A DNA stretch of 64,000 bases from CBDFMG01 sp965221205 [NCBI: bacterium] (GCA_965221205.1 OZ244870.1:620001-684000), one strand, 5' to 3'; positions 48,886 through 59,255 are shown, numbered from the stretch's first letter. Translations and numbers: made by a program. Notes: generated from the letters alone by a model not told the origin.

Positions 48886-49569
48886 TTAGATATCTTGTTC
48901 GAGCACCTGGCCGTGATCTCTAAGCCAGCTTCTCGCCTTTTCCATCGTTGGCGCGTGCGTTCTAACGACATTCCAGAATCGGGGGGTATGATTTGCCTCG
49001 ATCAGGTGAGCGAGTTCATGCACAATGACATAATCGATTACAAGCATGGGCGCTTTAATCAGCCGCCAATTTATGGTCACGTTGTCTTTGACAGTGCATG
49101 AACCCCAGCGGAAGCGACTGTCCACGATCTTTGCGCTGGCAAAATCCACCCCGAGAGTAGCCGCAATGGATTTTACCTTTGGAAGAATTATCTCTTTCGC
49201 TCGCTCGATGTACCAGTTACGAAGGACATTTCTTCGTTCGCCCATCAGGGAAGTCGGGATCAAGAAACGCTGTTCGAAGCGTATCTCTGTCGATTCGGTC
49301 GAGATGACTTCGACCTGGTACTCGCGGCCAAGGTAAAGTGCGGATTCGCCGTTCACCAACTCCTTGCCGGGCGGATGGGGCCGCTCTACGTATTTCTGGG
49401 CGTGCTTCTTCTTCTCATAAATCCACTGACGTTTCGACTCGACAACTTCCCGAATCGTCTCTTCGGAGATGGACTCGGGGGCGTGGACGACCACGCTGCG
49501 GTCCCGTTCGACGGTGATCGTCAGCTTCTTACGTTTTGGTGATCGTTTGATTGTGTAGGCCGTATCCAT
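48886..49569 (-). CDS. YgjP-like (DUF45/M48) metallopeptidase
   Basis: From the ATG at 49569: [20 protein letters not shown], then [20 protein letters not shown] and [25 protein letters not shown] is the zinc motif, and the WGSC and NWRL segments are typical of YgjP/DUF45. The longer frame to 49839 runs into hsdR and lacks family similarity. The 227-residue length is right. This family is often the last gene of type I restriction-modification operons; here its start lies within a few bases of the hsdR stop (49572). Its role in these operons is not established. Confidence 0.88.
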   Translation of the reverse strand: MDTAYTIKRSPKRKKLTITVERDRSVVVHAPESISEETIREVVESKRQWIYEKKKHAQKYVERPHPPGKELVNGESALYLGREYQVEVISTESTEIRFEQRFLIPTSLMGERRNVLRNWYIERAKEIILPKVKSIAATLGVDFASAKIVDSRFRWGSCTVKDNVTINWRLIKAPMLVIDYVIVHELAHLIEANHTPRFWNVVRTHAPTMEKARSWLRDHGQVLEQDI

Positions 49570-49571
49570 GC

Positions 49572-52500
49572 TTACTCCGCGCAGAGAATGATGTCGTTGT
49601 TCTTTTCCGCGATCTCCATCACACGGCAGATTATTTGGGCATACTTGTGCTCCATGTTCGGGAGCGCTGCGAACGGCGAGTGGAAAAGCGTATCCTGAAT
49701 CTCTTCCTCTAGTTTGTTGCGCGCTGGAGTGCTTTCCCAAAATCCCGTCAAGTTCAACTCTCGCTCGACCACCAGCGAGACCTCCTTCGTCAACGCGACC
49801 AAGTGGCTGATTTTGTCGTCCTCGCTCAATCCGTAACACGGAATCGGTTCCGCAACCTTTAATTCGTCAGCGTCCTTGACCATGTCCACACCAAACAGCT
49901 CGCGTCGATACATACGGAAGAACGGCATCTGCTTCTTCCTATGGAGGCCATAGGTTGGTTCCTTGCTGTAATTGATGATTCTTGTTCGTAGCTTCTCCAG
50001 CTCTTTGTAAATCTTTGTCCAGTTGTCCTGGAAGTCCTGCAATATCTGCGCGAGCGCTGCCGCGAAGGATGCTTGCAAATCCGGGTCGTCATCCAACTCA
50101 ACGTCGAGGTGGTGGCGAATGGCATGTTCAACCTCTGCTGCTTTCGTCTTTGTGCGGCTGCGTTTGCCAACGTCCTTCTGAAAGTCTTCGTCCAAAATCG
50201 AAATCGGTCGGACCTTTTGGTCAATGTTCTTTGACTCCAGGTATTTGTCTGTGATTGCGCGCAGCTTCGGCGGGATGCCTTTCATGCTCAGGCGTTCATC
50301 CCGGAAGTGCTTGCCGGCAAGCATGTTGATTTCAGAGAAGGCGTTGTAATCGTTCATAAACTCCAACGCCTGTCGCGCGGGGAAAACAAGGTTCAGGCAT
50401 TTCGTAAACTTTTTAAATGCCTGCATGTAGTCAAAGCGCAGGTCCTCGTCGTAAAACACGTCAAAGAAGGCATCGTGGTCGGTCAGATCCGTCAGGCCAT
50501 GCTGTTCAAGCAACGTCGAAATCGCGGCATGGCTATTCTTGAGATTGCGCAACTCCTCTTCCGGAAAGCTGAGGGCATCAATGATTTCCTTCCGCTCCCG
50601 CTCGTCATAAATGTCGATTGCCTTCTTGAGATGATGCCCAACGCCAACGTAATCAACCACAAAGCCTTTGTCCTTTGTGTCGCCGCCGACCCGGTTCACC
50701 CGAGCAATAGTCTGCAATAAATTGTGGTCGGTGGCGACCTTATCCAAATACATGACCTGCTCCACGGGAGCGTCGAAACCCGTGATGAGCATGTTGTTGA
50801 CAACGAGGATGCCCATGTCCCCGATCACGCCTTCATCTTCACCCCCGAACGCCATCTTGAAGCTCTTGATGCCGCGCTCGTGCCTGGTCTTGTCGGCGTA
50901 CTCCTTCAAGTGCAGCGGGTCGTTGTGTCCGCCGGAGATCACGACATCGGTTTGCAGCTTCTTGAGCTGTTCCAGGTCAAGACCATTCGGGTTTGATGTT
51001 TCCAGCGCGGTAACGGCTGCACCCAGGGCGGTGTCGAGGTGCTTTTTGTAGCGGACCGCTGCCTCGCGCGATGCGGCCACCACCTGGGCTTTGTAGCCGT
51101 TCGGGAAGACATGGGTCAGGTAGTGTCTGACCATATCTTTGGCCTTGGCTTCAATCGTGGGCTCTGCTTCCAGGTAGGCGTCTCGTGAACCGTAGCCAAG
51201 GATTGCAAGTCTTTGCCGAAGGTCGTAGTCGCTGAACACATCCGCGAACGCCGCATCCATGCCTTCCCGGTCGGACACTTCTGCGTTGTGGGTGCGGCCT
51301 TCATAGACGATCTCCAGGGTGACGCCATCGTCGATGGACTGCCGCATGGTGTACGTGTCGATGTAGTCGCCAAAGACGCGCTCGGTCTTGTCAATCGGCG
51401 TGCCTGTGTAGCCAATCTTTGCAGCGTTCGGGATTCCCTTGTCGAGATTTGCCCCGAGCATCTTGTATTGGGAGCGGTGGGCTTCGTCGGTCATGACCAG
51501 GATGTACGGACTGTCATTCAGCTGCAGGAAGGTCTCGGTCAGGTCCGCTTCGCGGAACTTGTGGATCATGGCCATGACCAGGTCCGAGGTGTCGGCACGG
51601 AGCAGTTCCTTCAGTTCGCGGATGCTGTTAGCCGTCTTCACGGTAAACCCGATGCTCTGGCTTGTCTCGCTCAACTGGCTTTCGAGCTGCGTCCGGTCGG
51701 TGACGAATACCACTTTCCAGTGTGCCAGTTTCGCGTGGCGGTACATTTCACGCACCATGAACATCATGGTCAGCGATTTGCCCGAGCCCTGGGTGTGCCA
51801 GATGATGCCGCTCCGTTCGCGCGGGCTGGCGCCTTCCATCAGGCGTTTGACCGCGCGTTTGACCGCGCGGAACTGCTGATAGCGCCCGACGATCTTGATG
51901 GTCTGACCTTTGTCGTTGGTCGAAAACAGGGTGAATGTCCGAATAAGATCGAGCAGGTTGTCCTTATCCATCATCCCGGCGACCAACCGCTGCTGGTCGT
52001 TCGGGCTGCCTGCGCCATGCTCAAGGTCATTGAGTGTTCTCGGGTAAGGGTCGGCCCAGCGGTAAAAATGCTTTTCGCTGTGCGTGGTGATCGTCCCGAA
52101 CCTGGCTTCCTGGCGGCATGTGGCGACGATAAACTGATTGAAATAAAAGAGCGGCGCGCTTCCTTCACCTTGGGCACCGCGCTGCTCGCTGTAGCGCAGC
52201 ATCTGGTCGATGGCCTCGGGGATGGCGTCCTTCACCGTGGGCAACTTGCACTCAATCAGGACGACGGGAAGGCCATTCACGAACAAAACGACATCCGGGA
52301 TGATGTGGTGCTCGGTGCCCAGGATACGGACCTTGAATTGGCAAACGGCAATGAAGCGGTTGTTGTCGCGGTTCTTGAAATCAATGAACCGCACGGTCGG
52401 GCTTTTCTCGCCCGTTTGCCGGTTTTCGCTGACGCTCGTGTTCTCCAGAAGCAGGTGAAACACGTGCTTGTTGTTCTCGATCAATCCCGTGCCGGGGAAG

Positions 52501-52757
52501 TTCGCGGTGAGTTGCTTGACGACTTCCTCAACCTGCCCCTCTTCCAGCCACGGATTGATAACCTTGAGCTGTTCTCGCAGCACCGGCAGCATGACGACTT
52601 CGGTAAAATTCTCCCGGAACGTGTCGCCGGGGTTCTGATTCTTGCCGGTCAGATCAATGATGTCCCAGCCCAGCCCCTCAAGCTGCTCAAGGAGCGGTTT
52701 CTCGACGTGATTGCGTTCGTCGAGTTTGATGTGCCTGGGAGTCTTCCTGGTGGTCAT
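49572..52757 (-). CDS. hsdR: Type I restriction enzyme R subunit
   Basis: A 1061-residue intact protein. The N-terminal nuclease has PDVVLFVNGLPVVLIECKLP, the D...ExK of the PD-(D/E)XK fold (E about 169). Motor motifs are WHTQGSGKSLTMMFMV (Walker A, about residue 322), TDEAHRSQYKMLG (DEAH, about 421), and GYTGTPIDKTE. The C-terminal helicase half includes LLQTIARVNRVGG. It translocates and cuts unmethylated DNA with HsdM and HsdS. It overlaps hsdS by four bases (ATGA). Base composition is clearly higher in G+C than the rest of the window. Confidence 0.95.
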   Translation of the reverse strand: MTTRKTPRHIKLDERNHVEKPLLEQLEGLGWDIIDLTGKNQNPGDTFRENFTEVVMLPVLREQLKVINPWLEEGQVEEVVKQLTANFPGTGLIENNKHVFHLLLENTSVSENRQTGEKSPTVRFIDFKNRDNNRFIAVCQFKVRILGTEHHIIPDVVLFVNGLPVVLIECKLPTVKDAIPEAIDQMLRYSEQRGAQGEGSAPLFYFNQFIVATCRQEARFGTITTHSEKHFYRWADPYPRTLNDLEHGAGSPNDQQRLVAGMMDKDNLLDLIRTFTLFSTNDKGQTIKIVGRYQQFRAVKRAVKRLMEGASPRERSGIIWHTQGSGKSLTMMFMVREMYRHAKLAHWKVVFVTDRTQLESQLSETSQSIGFTVKTANSIRELKELLRADTSDLVMAMIHKFREADLTETFLQLNDSPYILVMTDEAHRSQYKMLGANLDKGIPNAAKIGYTGTPIDKTERVFGDYIDTYTMRQSIDDGVTLEIVYEGRTHNAEVSDREGMDAAFADVFSDYDLRQRLAILGYGSRDAYLEAEPTIEAKAKDMVRHYLTHVFPNGYKAQVVAASREAAVRYKKHLDTALGAAVTALETSNPNGLDLEQLKKLQTDVVISGGHNDPLHLKEYADKTRHERGIKSFKMAFGGEDEGVIGDMGILVVNNMLITGFDAPVEQVMYLDKVATDHNLLQTIARVNRVGGDTKDKGFVVDYVGVGHHLKKAIDIYDERERKEIIDALSFPEEELRNLKNSHAAISTLLEQHGLTDLTDHDAFFDVFYDEDLRFDYMQAFKKFTKCLNLVFPARQALEFMNDYNAFSEINMLAGKHFRDERLSMKGIPPKLRAITDKYLESKNIDQKVRPISILDEDFQKDVGKRSRTKTKAAEVEHAIRHHLDVELDDDPDLQASFAAALAQILQDFQDNWTKIYKELEKLRTRIINYSKEPTYGLHRKKQMPFFRMYRRELFGVDMVKDADELKVAEPIPCYGLSEDDKISHLVALTKEVSLVVERELNLTGFWESTPARNKLEEEIQDTLFHSPFAALPNMEHKYAQIICRVMEIAEKNNDIILCAE

Positions 52758-53992
52758 GCACCGACCTCCGCTTCTATGAGTAGCGGGGTGACGGGAACCT
52801 TGCCGGTAAGGAGGTCCTGCATCAGGGCAGTTTTGAGGGCACGCAACTTTTCTAATGAGGATTGCAATGCATGAACCTGGTCAGCCGCCATCTCTATAAT
52901 TCTGTAGAGTCTGTTAAACTCCCCTGAGGTTTTTGGCCAAGGGATAAGAAAACTCCGAACTTGCTGATAGTTCAAACCTTCCCGATTGCCTCCAGCATTT
53001 AACCGAGCAATCTGATTCTGGCCGATGCTTGACTCGAGAATCGCTGCCAGTACTCCAGCCTTGGCCTCCGTTACATCGTAAAGTCTTATGGTGCAGACAT
53101 GCTGGTTGACGTTAGCTCGACCGGCGATTTTTGGAGTTCGACAACAACGACCTATAGAGGCGCCTGTGATGTTTAGAAGTACATCATGCTCATAGACTTC
53201 ACTCCGTTGCATCGACAAATGAATTCGTTCAGGGATGTGTACAATGTTATCGAGTAGAAGTTTGCCAAAATGCACATCTTGACTCCGAATGAACAGAACT
53301 CCATCGGTCGCGTATATGCTTTTTCCACCCCTGGGAGTGACTCCACTTCCTACGTATCCAGCGATATCATCAATAGTGAGAACTTTCCACTCGGCCGGAA
53401 TCCACCCAAGCGGTGAGTCTTTGAATTCGTGGGTGTCTTCGGAGCGAAGGTTTCCGTCTTTGTCGATTCCGCGCGTGAGCAGATCCTGCATTAGGCTGGT
53501 TTTGATGCGCTGCTGTTTGGCTATCAACGCTTCGGTCTGGTCAATCGCCTGATCGACCGTCGAGAGTATTTCGGCGATCTTGGTTTGTTCGGTTGGCGGT
53601 GGAGTCTCAACTTCGATCTTGTATAGCAAATCACGCGATAGGCTTGGAACCCCGGTGGCCTCATTCAATTGCCGTAGGTCGAGGTTCTGCAGAAAATAAA
53701 AAAGCCAACGTGGCGTAGTGTCGTTGAAATCGCTCAAAAAGTATGCGGTGTCAATGGCCCAGAATCGACCAGTTACAAAATGAACGCGGTCAATCGTTCC
53801 CTTTCGCCCGAGGATGATTGACTCTCCATCGTGAAGAAACCCATTGCCATAACGCTCAGTACCACCAGTTCCGACAACAGGATACAGCCCGTCGGCTGAG
53901 AGAACTTCTTTTGGCGACTTTCCGTAATTAATTGTGGCAAGATCACGTAGCGTCTTGCAGACCCAACCTTGCGATATGAGTTTTGCCATCAC
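52754..53992 (-). CDS. hsdS: Type I restriction enzyme specificity subunit
   Basis: A 412-residue protein with two target-recognition domains. TPPPTEQTKIAEILSTVDQA and IDQTEALIAKQQRIKTSLMQ form the central conserved helix, and LRALKTALMQDLLTGKVPVT the C-terminal one. It chooses the recognition sequence for HsdM/HsdR. The start is GTG at 53992 or ATG at 53989; the latter overlaps the hsdM stop (TGATG) and is preferred. The second TRD region (TSGVTPRGGKSIYATDGVLF-type text) differs in base composition from the helices, as is usual for horizontally exchanged TRDs. Confidence 0.93.
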   Translation of the reverse strand: MMAKLISQGWVCKTLRDLATINYGKSPKEVLSADGLYPVVGTGGTERYGNGFLHDGESIILGRKGTIDRVHFVTGRFWAIDTAYFLSDFNDTTPRWLFYFLQNLDLRQLNEATGVPSLSRDLLYKIEVETPPPTEQTKIAEILSTVDQAIDQTEALIAKQQRIKTSLMQDLLTRGIDKDGNLRSEDTHEFKDSPLGWIPAEWKVLTIDDIAGYVGSGVTPRGGKSIYATDGVLFIRSQDVHFGKLLLDNIVHIPERIHLSMQRSEVYEHDVLLNITGASIGRCCRTPKIAGRANVNQHVCTIRLYDVTEAKAGVLAAILESSIGQNQIARLNAGGNREGLNYQQVRSFLIPWPKTSGEFNRLYRIIEMAADQVHALQSSLEKLRALKTALMQDLLTGKVPVTPLLIEAEVGA

Positions 53993-56674
53993 GCCATGAA
54001 CCCCAATCCCTTGAAGACTTCATGCAACTCTCCGAGGGTATCCTGCCGCTTCCTCTCAATTATCTGGCTGCTCAGCGCGTATTTGCTCCACAGATTCTCG
54101 ACGCCTGAAACCAGGTGGCGCATCTCTGCATTGAGGTAGCGTTCGAGTTCGGTGCTGGCGATATCGTAGAGCTTCTTGTGAGGATGAGGTGCTTGGCTTC
54201 GTCGTCGGTTAGCTGGCCGTTGATTGTCTCCAGTACCGTGTCAATTTTGGCGATACGCTCTTCAAGTGCAGCCTTGTCTTTGTTTAAGGCATCGATCTTT
54301 TTCTTGTCGGTCTTGTTACCTGGGTCGAGCCTGGCAAGCTGGGCTTTGACTTGCTGGTTAAGTTCCCGGTTCTCGGTCTTGAATCCTTCGCCGCCAAGCC
54401 GTTTGAGTTGGATTTTGAGTTCCAATTCGCTGTTCTTATTCTTCAACGAGGCTTTGCTGACCCTGATTTGATTCTCGATTTTCTTGATGGCGGTATCCTG
54501 TGCCTTGAGGTCATCAAGCTCCCGCTTGGCAGATATACCCGAACTGTCCTTCAGATCGTCAATGAGGGCTTTCAGGGCCTTCTTGATGACCGTGGCCGTT
54601 ACCTTTTCATCTTCGTCGGGCTCATAGGCGGCGACCTCGTGCGCTGTTTTCACAGTCTCGGCCAGCTCGGTTTGCAGTCCACCGATACGGGCTTCCAGTT
54701 CTTCAATGACGTCCGCATCGCTCTGGAAAAACGCGTCGGTCAGATATTCGTCCGGGATGAGTGTGTGGTGCCAGCCTGTTGAGACAATGGTTTTCAGGTC
54801 GTAGCGATTTTCCTGCCACCAGTTGACAAACACGCCTGCGCTCTTGAACTCGTCCAGAATACCCAGAGGAACGAGCTTCTCCTTGAGTGTGGTCAAAAGA
54901 TCATTCCGTACTTCCGGCATTTTCCGACCGCCGTGATTGGCGCGCTCAAGCTCGGCGAAGTCGTCACGGGCGACGCTCCACCATTGCTCGAGGGCATTGC
55001 GGTGGATATCCAACGTCTGCACGACCGGGTGGTCAACTTCAATGAACCCCTTTATGTCAGCCTTGCTTGCAATCAATTCCTTGAATGCGAGGTATCCCGG
55101 TCGGTCCGGCTTGAATAACGTTTCGGATTGGAGGCCAAACTTGTTGAACTCGTCACTTCGCGCTGCAACCTCAGTTTCAGGGATGCCGCCGATGAGATGG
55201 GCCTGCACGTCCTCCGGTTCCGGCTCGGGTGTGTTGTCCACATAGCGCCGAATGTTCAGGTTGTAGTCGTGCCTGCCGGCGACCTCCGACTTTTCCACGA
55301 GTCGGCTGTATTTCGGAATCTCGCGTTTTTTGGAGAACACGAAGTCGATTTTCTCCACGTCCTCCGGCCGCAGCTTGTTTTGGTTTTTTCCTTCGGCAAA
55401 CTCGCGGTCTGCGTTAATGAAAAAAACTTTACCGCGCAAATTGTCAGGCTTCTTCTTGTTGCAAACGAGCACACAGGCAGGAATACCGGTCCCATAAAAA
55501 AGCCCCTGCGGCAGACTGATGATCGCCTCGATCACGTCGTTCTTTATCAACCATTCCCGGATCAGCCTTTCCTTGCCGCCGCGAAAAAGCACGCCGTGGG
55601 GCATGATGGTGGCCATGTGGCCATCGCCCTTGAGGCTCGCCAGCATGTGCTGGACAAACATCAGGTCGGCTTTCTTGCCGTTTTCCGGACACCACTCGCG
55701 GAAACGGCTGGTGAATTCCATGCCGGCGCGGCTGTAGTTCTGCGAAAAAGGAGGATTGGCCAGCACCCGGTCGAACCTGCGTATCTTGCCGTTTTGCAGG
55801 ATCTGCGGGTCTTCCAAGGTGTCGCCGTTCTCGATGGTGAACCGCGTGATGTTGTGGAGGATCATGTTCATGTTGCAGATCGACCAGGTGGTGCCGTTGG
55901 AGTCCTAGCCGTAGAGCATCAGATCATTGGCGTCCTCGCCCTGCTCCTCGACGTACTGATGCGCCTGGATGAGAAAGCCGCCGGAGAGCCGGCGGTCGGG
56001 TCGTATATCTCGTTGCCGGCGGCGGGCTTGGTAAGCTGTACCAGCAGGCGCACAACCTCCGCAGGGGTATAGAACTCGCCTCCTTTCGTGCCTGCGCTGT
56101 CCGCGAAGTATTTGATCAGGTACTCGTAAGCTGCGCCGAGCAGGTCGGGAAACTCGAAATTGTCGTTGACCAAAACGAACCCAGGCTGATTGAAATGATC
56201 GAGCAAGTCCTTCCACTTTTGATCCGGTATCTTCGTCCTGCCCTTGACGGCGTTGAAATCGATGTTGTTCTTCAGCACCCCGGCCAGGGAGTCGTTCTCG
56301 TCCTCGACTGCGGCAATGGCCTTGTTCAGCATGTTGCCGATGTCGTGCTTGAGGTCCTTGAGTGCCGGAACCAAGTCGCCGTTTTCATCCCTCCATGTCT
56401 CGTGCCAGCGAGCACGAACGGGGACGAAGAAGGTCTCGCCGTAGGAAATCTTGTCCTCAACGAGTTCCAATAGATCAGGCCCGTCTTGGAGATTGGCATA
56501 TTTCACTCGTACCTGCTTACGTTTACGGTCGAACTCGTCGGAGAGCCGTTTCAGGAACAGCAGGCCGAAGATGAATTCCTTGAACTCGGAGGCATCCATC
56601 TTGCCGCGCAGGATGTCGGCAGCTTTGAACAGGAAGGATTCGAGTTGGGCTAAGGTGATTTTTTCATTCGTCAT
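53989..56674 (-). pseudogene. hsdM: Type I restriction enzyme M subunit, three lesions
   Basis: The N-terminal part (56674-55990) holds [20 protein letters not shown] and EIYDPTAGS. Here the expected GSGGFL is disrupted by a net two-base gain (CTCT) near 55985. The frame continues [20 protein letters not shown], then LYG-stop-DSNGTTW with TAG at about 55905 where families have CAG (Gln). The long open part has RRFDRVLANPPFSQNYSRAG with the NPPF methyltransferase motif. A third lesion near 54170 shifts the frame; the correct end KKLYDIASTELERYLNAEMR...HEVFKGLGFMA reaches TGA at 53989. It would methylate adenine in the target site. Unless these are assembly errors, the type I system has no working methylase. 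Confidence 0.9.
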
Positions 56675-56811
56675 ACCGCTCCACCCAACGTACTGGTCTG
56701 ATGATTTGTCGAAAGTGTGTTGTTCACCAAATGCGAGCGGCTTCTGCCTCGTCCATTTTTTCCTGAGCTTGCCGTTCTCTTCCTGCTCATGCCACGCTCA
56801 CCTGTTACACC

Positions 56812-56958
56812 GCGCATAAATTGTGGTTGACTGGATATCCCTTCTGGATTATAACACCACGAATATGAAAAGGGACATCCTTTCAAGAATACCGTTGTCC
56901 GTAATCTGGGACAATCATGAAGAGTAAACTCTCTGATATCAAAAACAATACCTTTCAT
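56812..56958 (-). pseudogene. Pyruvate-formate-lyase-activating-type radical SAM fragment
   Basis: The first 49 residues (KGIVFDIREFTLHDCPRLRT, VFLKGCPFSYSWCYNPEGIS) match glycyl-radical enzyme activases. The CxxxCxxC cluster motif reads C-P-F-S-Y-S-W-C, so its middle Cys is Tyr. At about 56812 the sequence joins the GC-rich island, marking the right boundary. Confidence 0.68.
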
Positions 56959-57421
56959 ACGTCTTTCGCAAAGCTGTCAATATTTCATTAAACATCAGCA
57001 GGTTCTATGAATTCAGGAATGACTCAACAGAAGTATGCACGTAACCATAACATTCAAGCGCTACAAACGTTACTGCCAAAAACACTATATCTCAAAGAAA
57101 TTTCGGGCATCTCGGATACCGTTTCCAGCGTTGGTTTGTATTAATAATCTATACTGACGTATCCAAAAGCGATAGCAGTTTGCGTGTAGAAAGAAATCAC
57201 CATTGAATTTATTGCTAGTATTCTATTTGAAATTAAATATTTAAAACCTAACAAAATAATTATTAAGGAACAAATATAATTTCGCATATAGTAATTATGC
57301 CATTGAAGGAGATATCTTTCTTTGTCCGTTTGACTTCTTCTTTAAGTCTTTCCTCATTAGACTTAATTATTCAAATTTTTAGTAAGAAAATATGAATTTG
57401 TTCTCATTGTTCACGAAATCC
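56959..57421. other. Intergenic, no gene seen
   Basis: About 460 AT-rich bases between the activase fragment and the RidA gene. No frame, repeat or promoter that I can support. Confidence 0.45.
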
Positions 57422-58027
57422 TTACTTGACGACCTCTACAATCATCTCAATTTCTACTGCCATGCCTCGCGGCAAAGATGCCATGCCCACCGCAGCGCGT
57501 GCATGCCGTCCCCGATCTCCAAACACTGCCACCATCAGATCTGAAAATCCATTGATCACCTTCGAATGTTCTACAAACGATGTATCTGAATTGACCATGC
57601 CTAGAACCTTTACAATTCGTTTCACTTTATTCAAATCCCCCAATGTTGCTTTCAAAACTGCAAGCTGGTTGATTGCCGTCAACCGAGCCGCCTCGTAACC
57701 TTCCTCTATATTGAGATTTCCACCAAGTTTACCTGTGATTTCGCTGCCGTCTGAGCGTGTAGGTCCTTTACCTGCCAAAAACAAGAGGTTGCCTGTCATG
57801 ACAGCATTGACATAGTTGGCAACCGGTTCCGGGGACTGCGGCAAGGTAATATCTAATTCCGCAAGTTTTGCTTCAGCATTGAACGTATTGGTTGTGGCAT
57901 CATCTTGCTGCGTTGATGGTTTTTGGCAACCTGTGAAGAAAAAATGTATCAAGATCATACAACTGATTATTGATTTAGTTCGGTTACAGTTTGGTTTTAT
58001 TCGTGTGTAAAAAGAATTGGATGTCAT
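57422..58027 (-). CDS. RidA/YjgF family protein with lipoprotein signal
   Basis: A 201-residue protein. The N-terminus has a hydrophobic stretch ending MILIHFFFTGCQKPS, a lipobox, and the RidA domain covers residues about 52-201. VNAVMTGNLLFLAGKGPTRS, KLGGNLNIEEGYEAARLTAI, and RHARAAVGMASLPRGMAVEI match the family, including the Arg that contacts the substrate carboxylate in RidA enamine/imine deaminases. The extended NxxxxLxxxxG form and export are typical of the YjgF-like subfamily in secreted contexts. It precedes nothing on its strand; upstream is the M19 gene 80 bases away, so the two are likely co-transcribed. Confidence 0.85.
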   Translation of the reverse strand: MTSNSFYTRIKPNCNRTKSIISCMILIHFFFTGCQKPSTQQDDATTNTFNAEAKLAELDITLPQSPEPVANYVNAVMTGNLLFLAGKGPTRSDGSEITGKLGGNLNIEEGYEAARLTAINQLAVLKATLGDLNKVKRIVKVLGMVNSDTSFVEHSKVINGFSDLMVAVFGDRGRHARAAVGMASLPRGMAVEIEMIVEVVK

Positions 58028-58109
58028 AGGGTTATCTCCTTATAACTAATTTTAGTAATATCATACATTAACTACATAGACAACAGTGAAATCAATTATT
58101 ACATGGTAT

Positions 58110-59255
58110 TCAGTTTTTTAACACCTCGCGGAAGTACCGGAGCCAGTTTAATCCTAAAATCTTCTCGATATCTTCGAATCGATAGCCACGTTTGTCCAAT
58201 ATACGGGCAACAATTTTGTAACGGTCAGGCGTATCCAATTCAGGGATCCAGGGCGGCCAACGGACTTCATAGGATGGCTTAAATTGTATCAGACGAGGCT
58301 CGTACCAATTTTCACGCGTCGCATAGGATGAAATCCCTTGAATTGCAAAATCTGCTGCCAATCCTACGTGGTCTATTCCGCCTCTTTTCACCGCATGGTC
58401 GATATGATCAACGTATGTTTCAATAGTTGTCTCCCCACCGGGATCCGGTCCTATCATGTAGCCAAGCCCAATAATTCCCATCACCCCACCTTTATCGGCC
58501 ATGGCTCTAATCTGCTCGTCGGTCTTCGCCCTAGGATGTTGAGGATACAGGGTCTCACACATTGTATGGGTAAAGCATGCTCCTGGATTACTGAATTGAA
58601 TTCCATCTAAGGTTGTTTGACGGCCACAGTGGGAGAGATCTACTATGATACCCAATTGGTTCATCCGTTCGACTGCAGCAACACCAAATTCAGACAGCCC
58701 GGCGTTCGTCCGCTCAGTGCAGCCATCTCCAAGAAGGTTTCGTGAGTTGTACGTCAACTGAATACATCGAGTACCAGCCTGGTACAAAATATCAAAATTG
58801 TCGACGGAATTTTCGATCATCGTTGCATTTTGAAAACCAAACATCACGGCCATCTTACCCTCCTGCTTCGCTCGTTCGAAATCCACGGCAGAGGCAGCCA
58901 TTATGAGCTTGTCAGTATTATCTTGTATACGCTGACCCCAGTCAGTCAACGCTTTTAGAGCTGCTTCCAGATTTTCCGAAGGCAATGAAGTTTGAATTCC
59001 AGTATAACCTGACTGCTCTACAGCCTCGTATGACTTTTCATTCCAATCACTTGTGATAACCAAAGCATCTATCACGATTGCGTTTTTGTAAATCTGATCA
59101 ATTTGGTTCGAATTCTGAGGATTTCGCACTTTAGGTTGCAAGGGGATAGCTGTAGAATTATTATGAACTGTGTCTAAATTAACATCTGCTGGTAGACCCT
59201 GCAATAATACACTAAGGGGCATTATTTTCAGAAAGTCTCTGCGTTTTAAATCCAC
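58110..59255 (-). CDS. M19 (membrane dipeptidase) family protein with altered metal site
   Basis: A 381-residue protein with a Tat-like start (KRRDFLKIMPLSVLLQG). The second half is clearly M19: VERMNQLGIIVDLSHCGRQT, CFTHTMCETLYPQHPRAKTD and GGIDHVGLAADF. The two His ligands (SHC, THT) and the later Asp are present. The usual N-terminal HxD (in DGHNDL) reads VIDALVITSDW, and the bridging Glu of GxEGA reads GFQNA. So part of the binuclear zinc site is missing. It may belong to an uncharacterised M19 subfamily with this pattern. It is encoded upstream of the RidA gene on the same strand. Confidence 0.83.
   Translation of the reverse strand: MDLKRRDFLKIMPLSVLLQGLPADVNLDTVHNNSTAIPLQPKVRNPQNSNQIDQIYKNAIVIDALVITSDWNEKSYEAVEQSGYTGIQTSLPSENLEAALKALTDWGQRIQDNTDKLIMAASAVDFERAKQEGKMAVMFGFQNATMIENSVDNFDILYQAGTRCIQLTYNSRNLLGDGCTERTNAGLSEFGVAAVERMNQLGIIVDLSHCGRQTTLDGIQFSNPGACFTHTMCETLYPQHPRAKTDEQIRAMADKGGVMGIIGLGYMIGPDPGGETTIETYVDHIDHAVKRGGIDHVGLAADFAIQGISSYATRENWYEPRLIQFKPSYEVRWPPWIPELDTPDRYKIVARILDKRGYRFEDIEKILGLNWLRYFREVLKN

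Noticed and set aside
51213-52874. 553-codon plus-strand open frame
   Set aside because: It lies wholly antisense to the clearly recognisable hsdR gene in GC-rich DNA, has no family motifs, and such shadows are expected there.
55128-56072. 314-codon plus-strand open frame
   Set aside because: Antisense to hsdM, with no recognisable domain or ribosome binding site.
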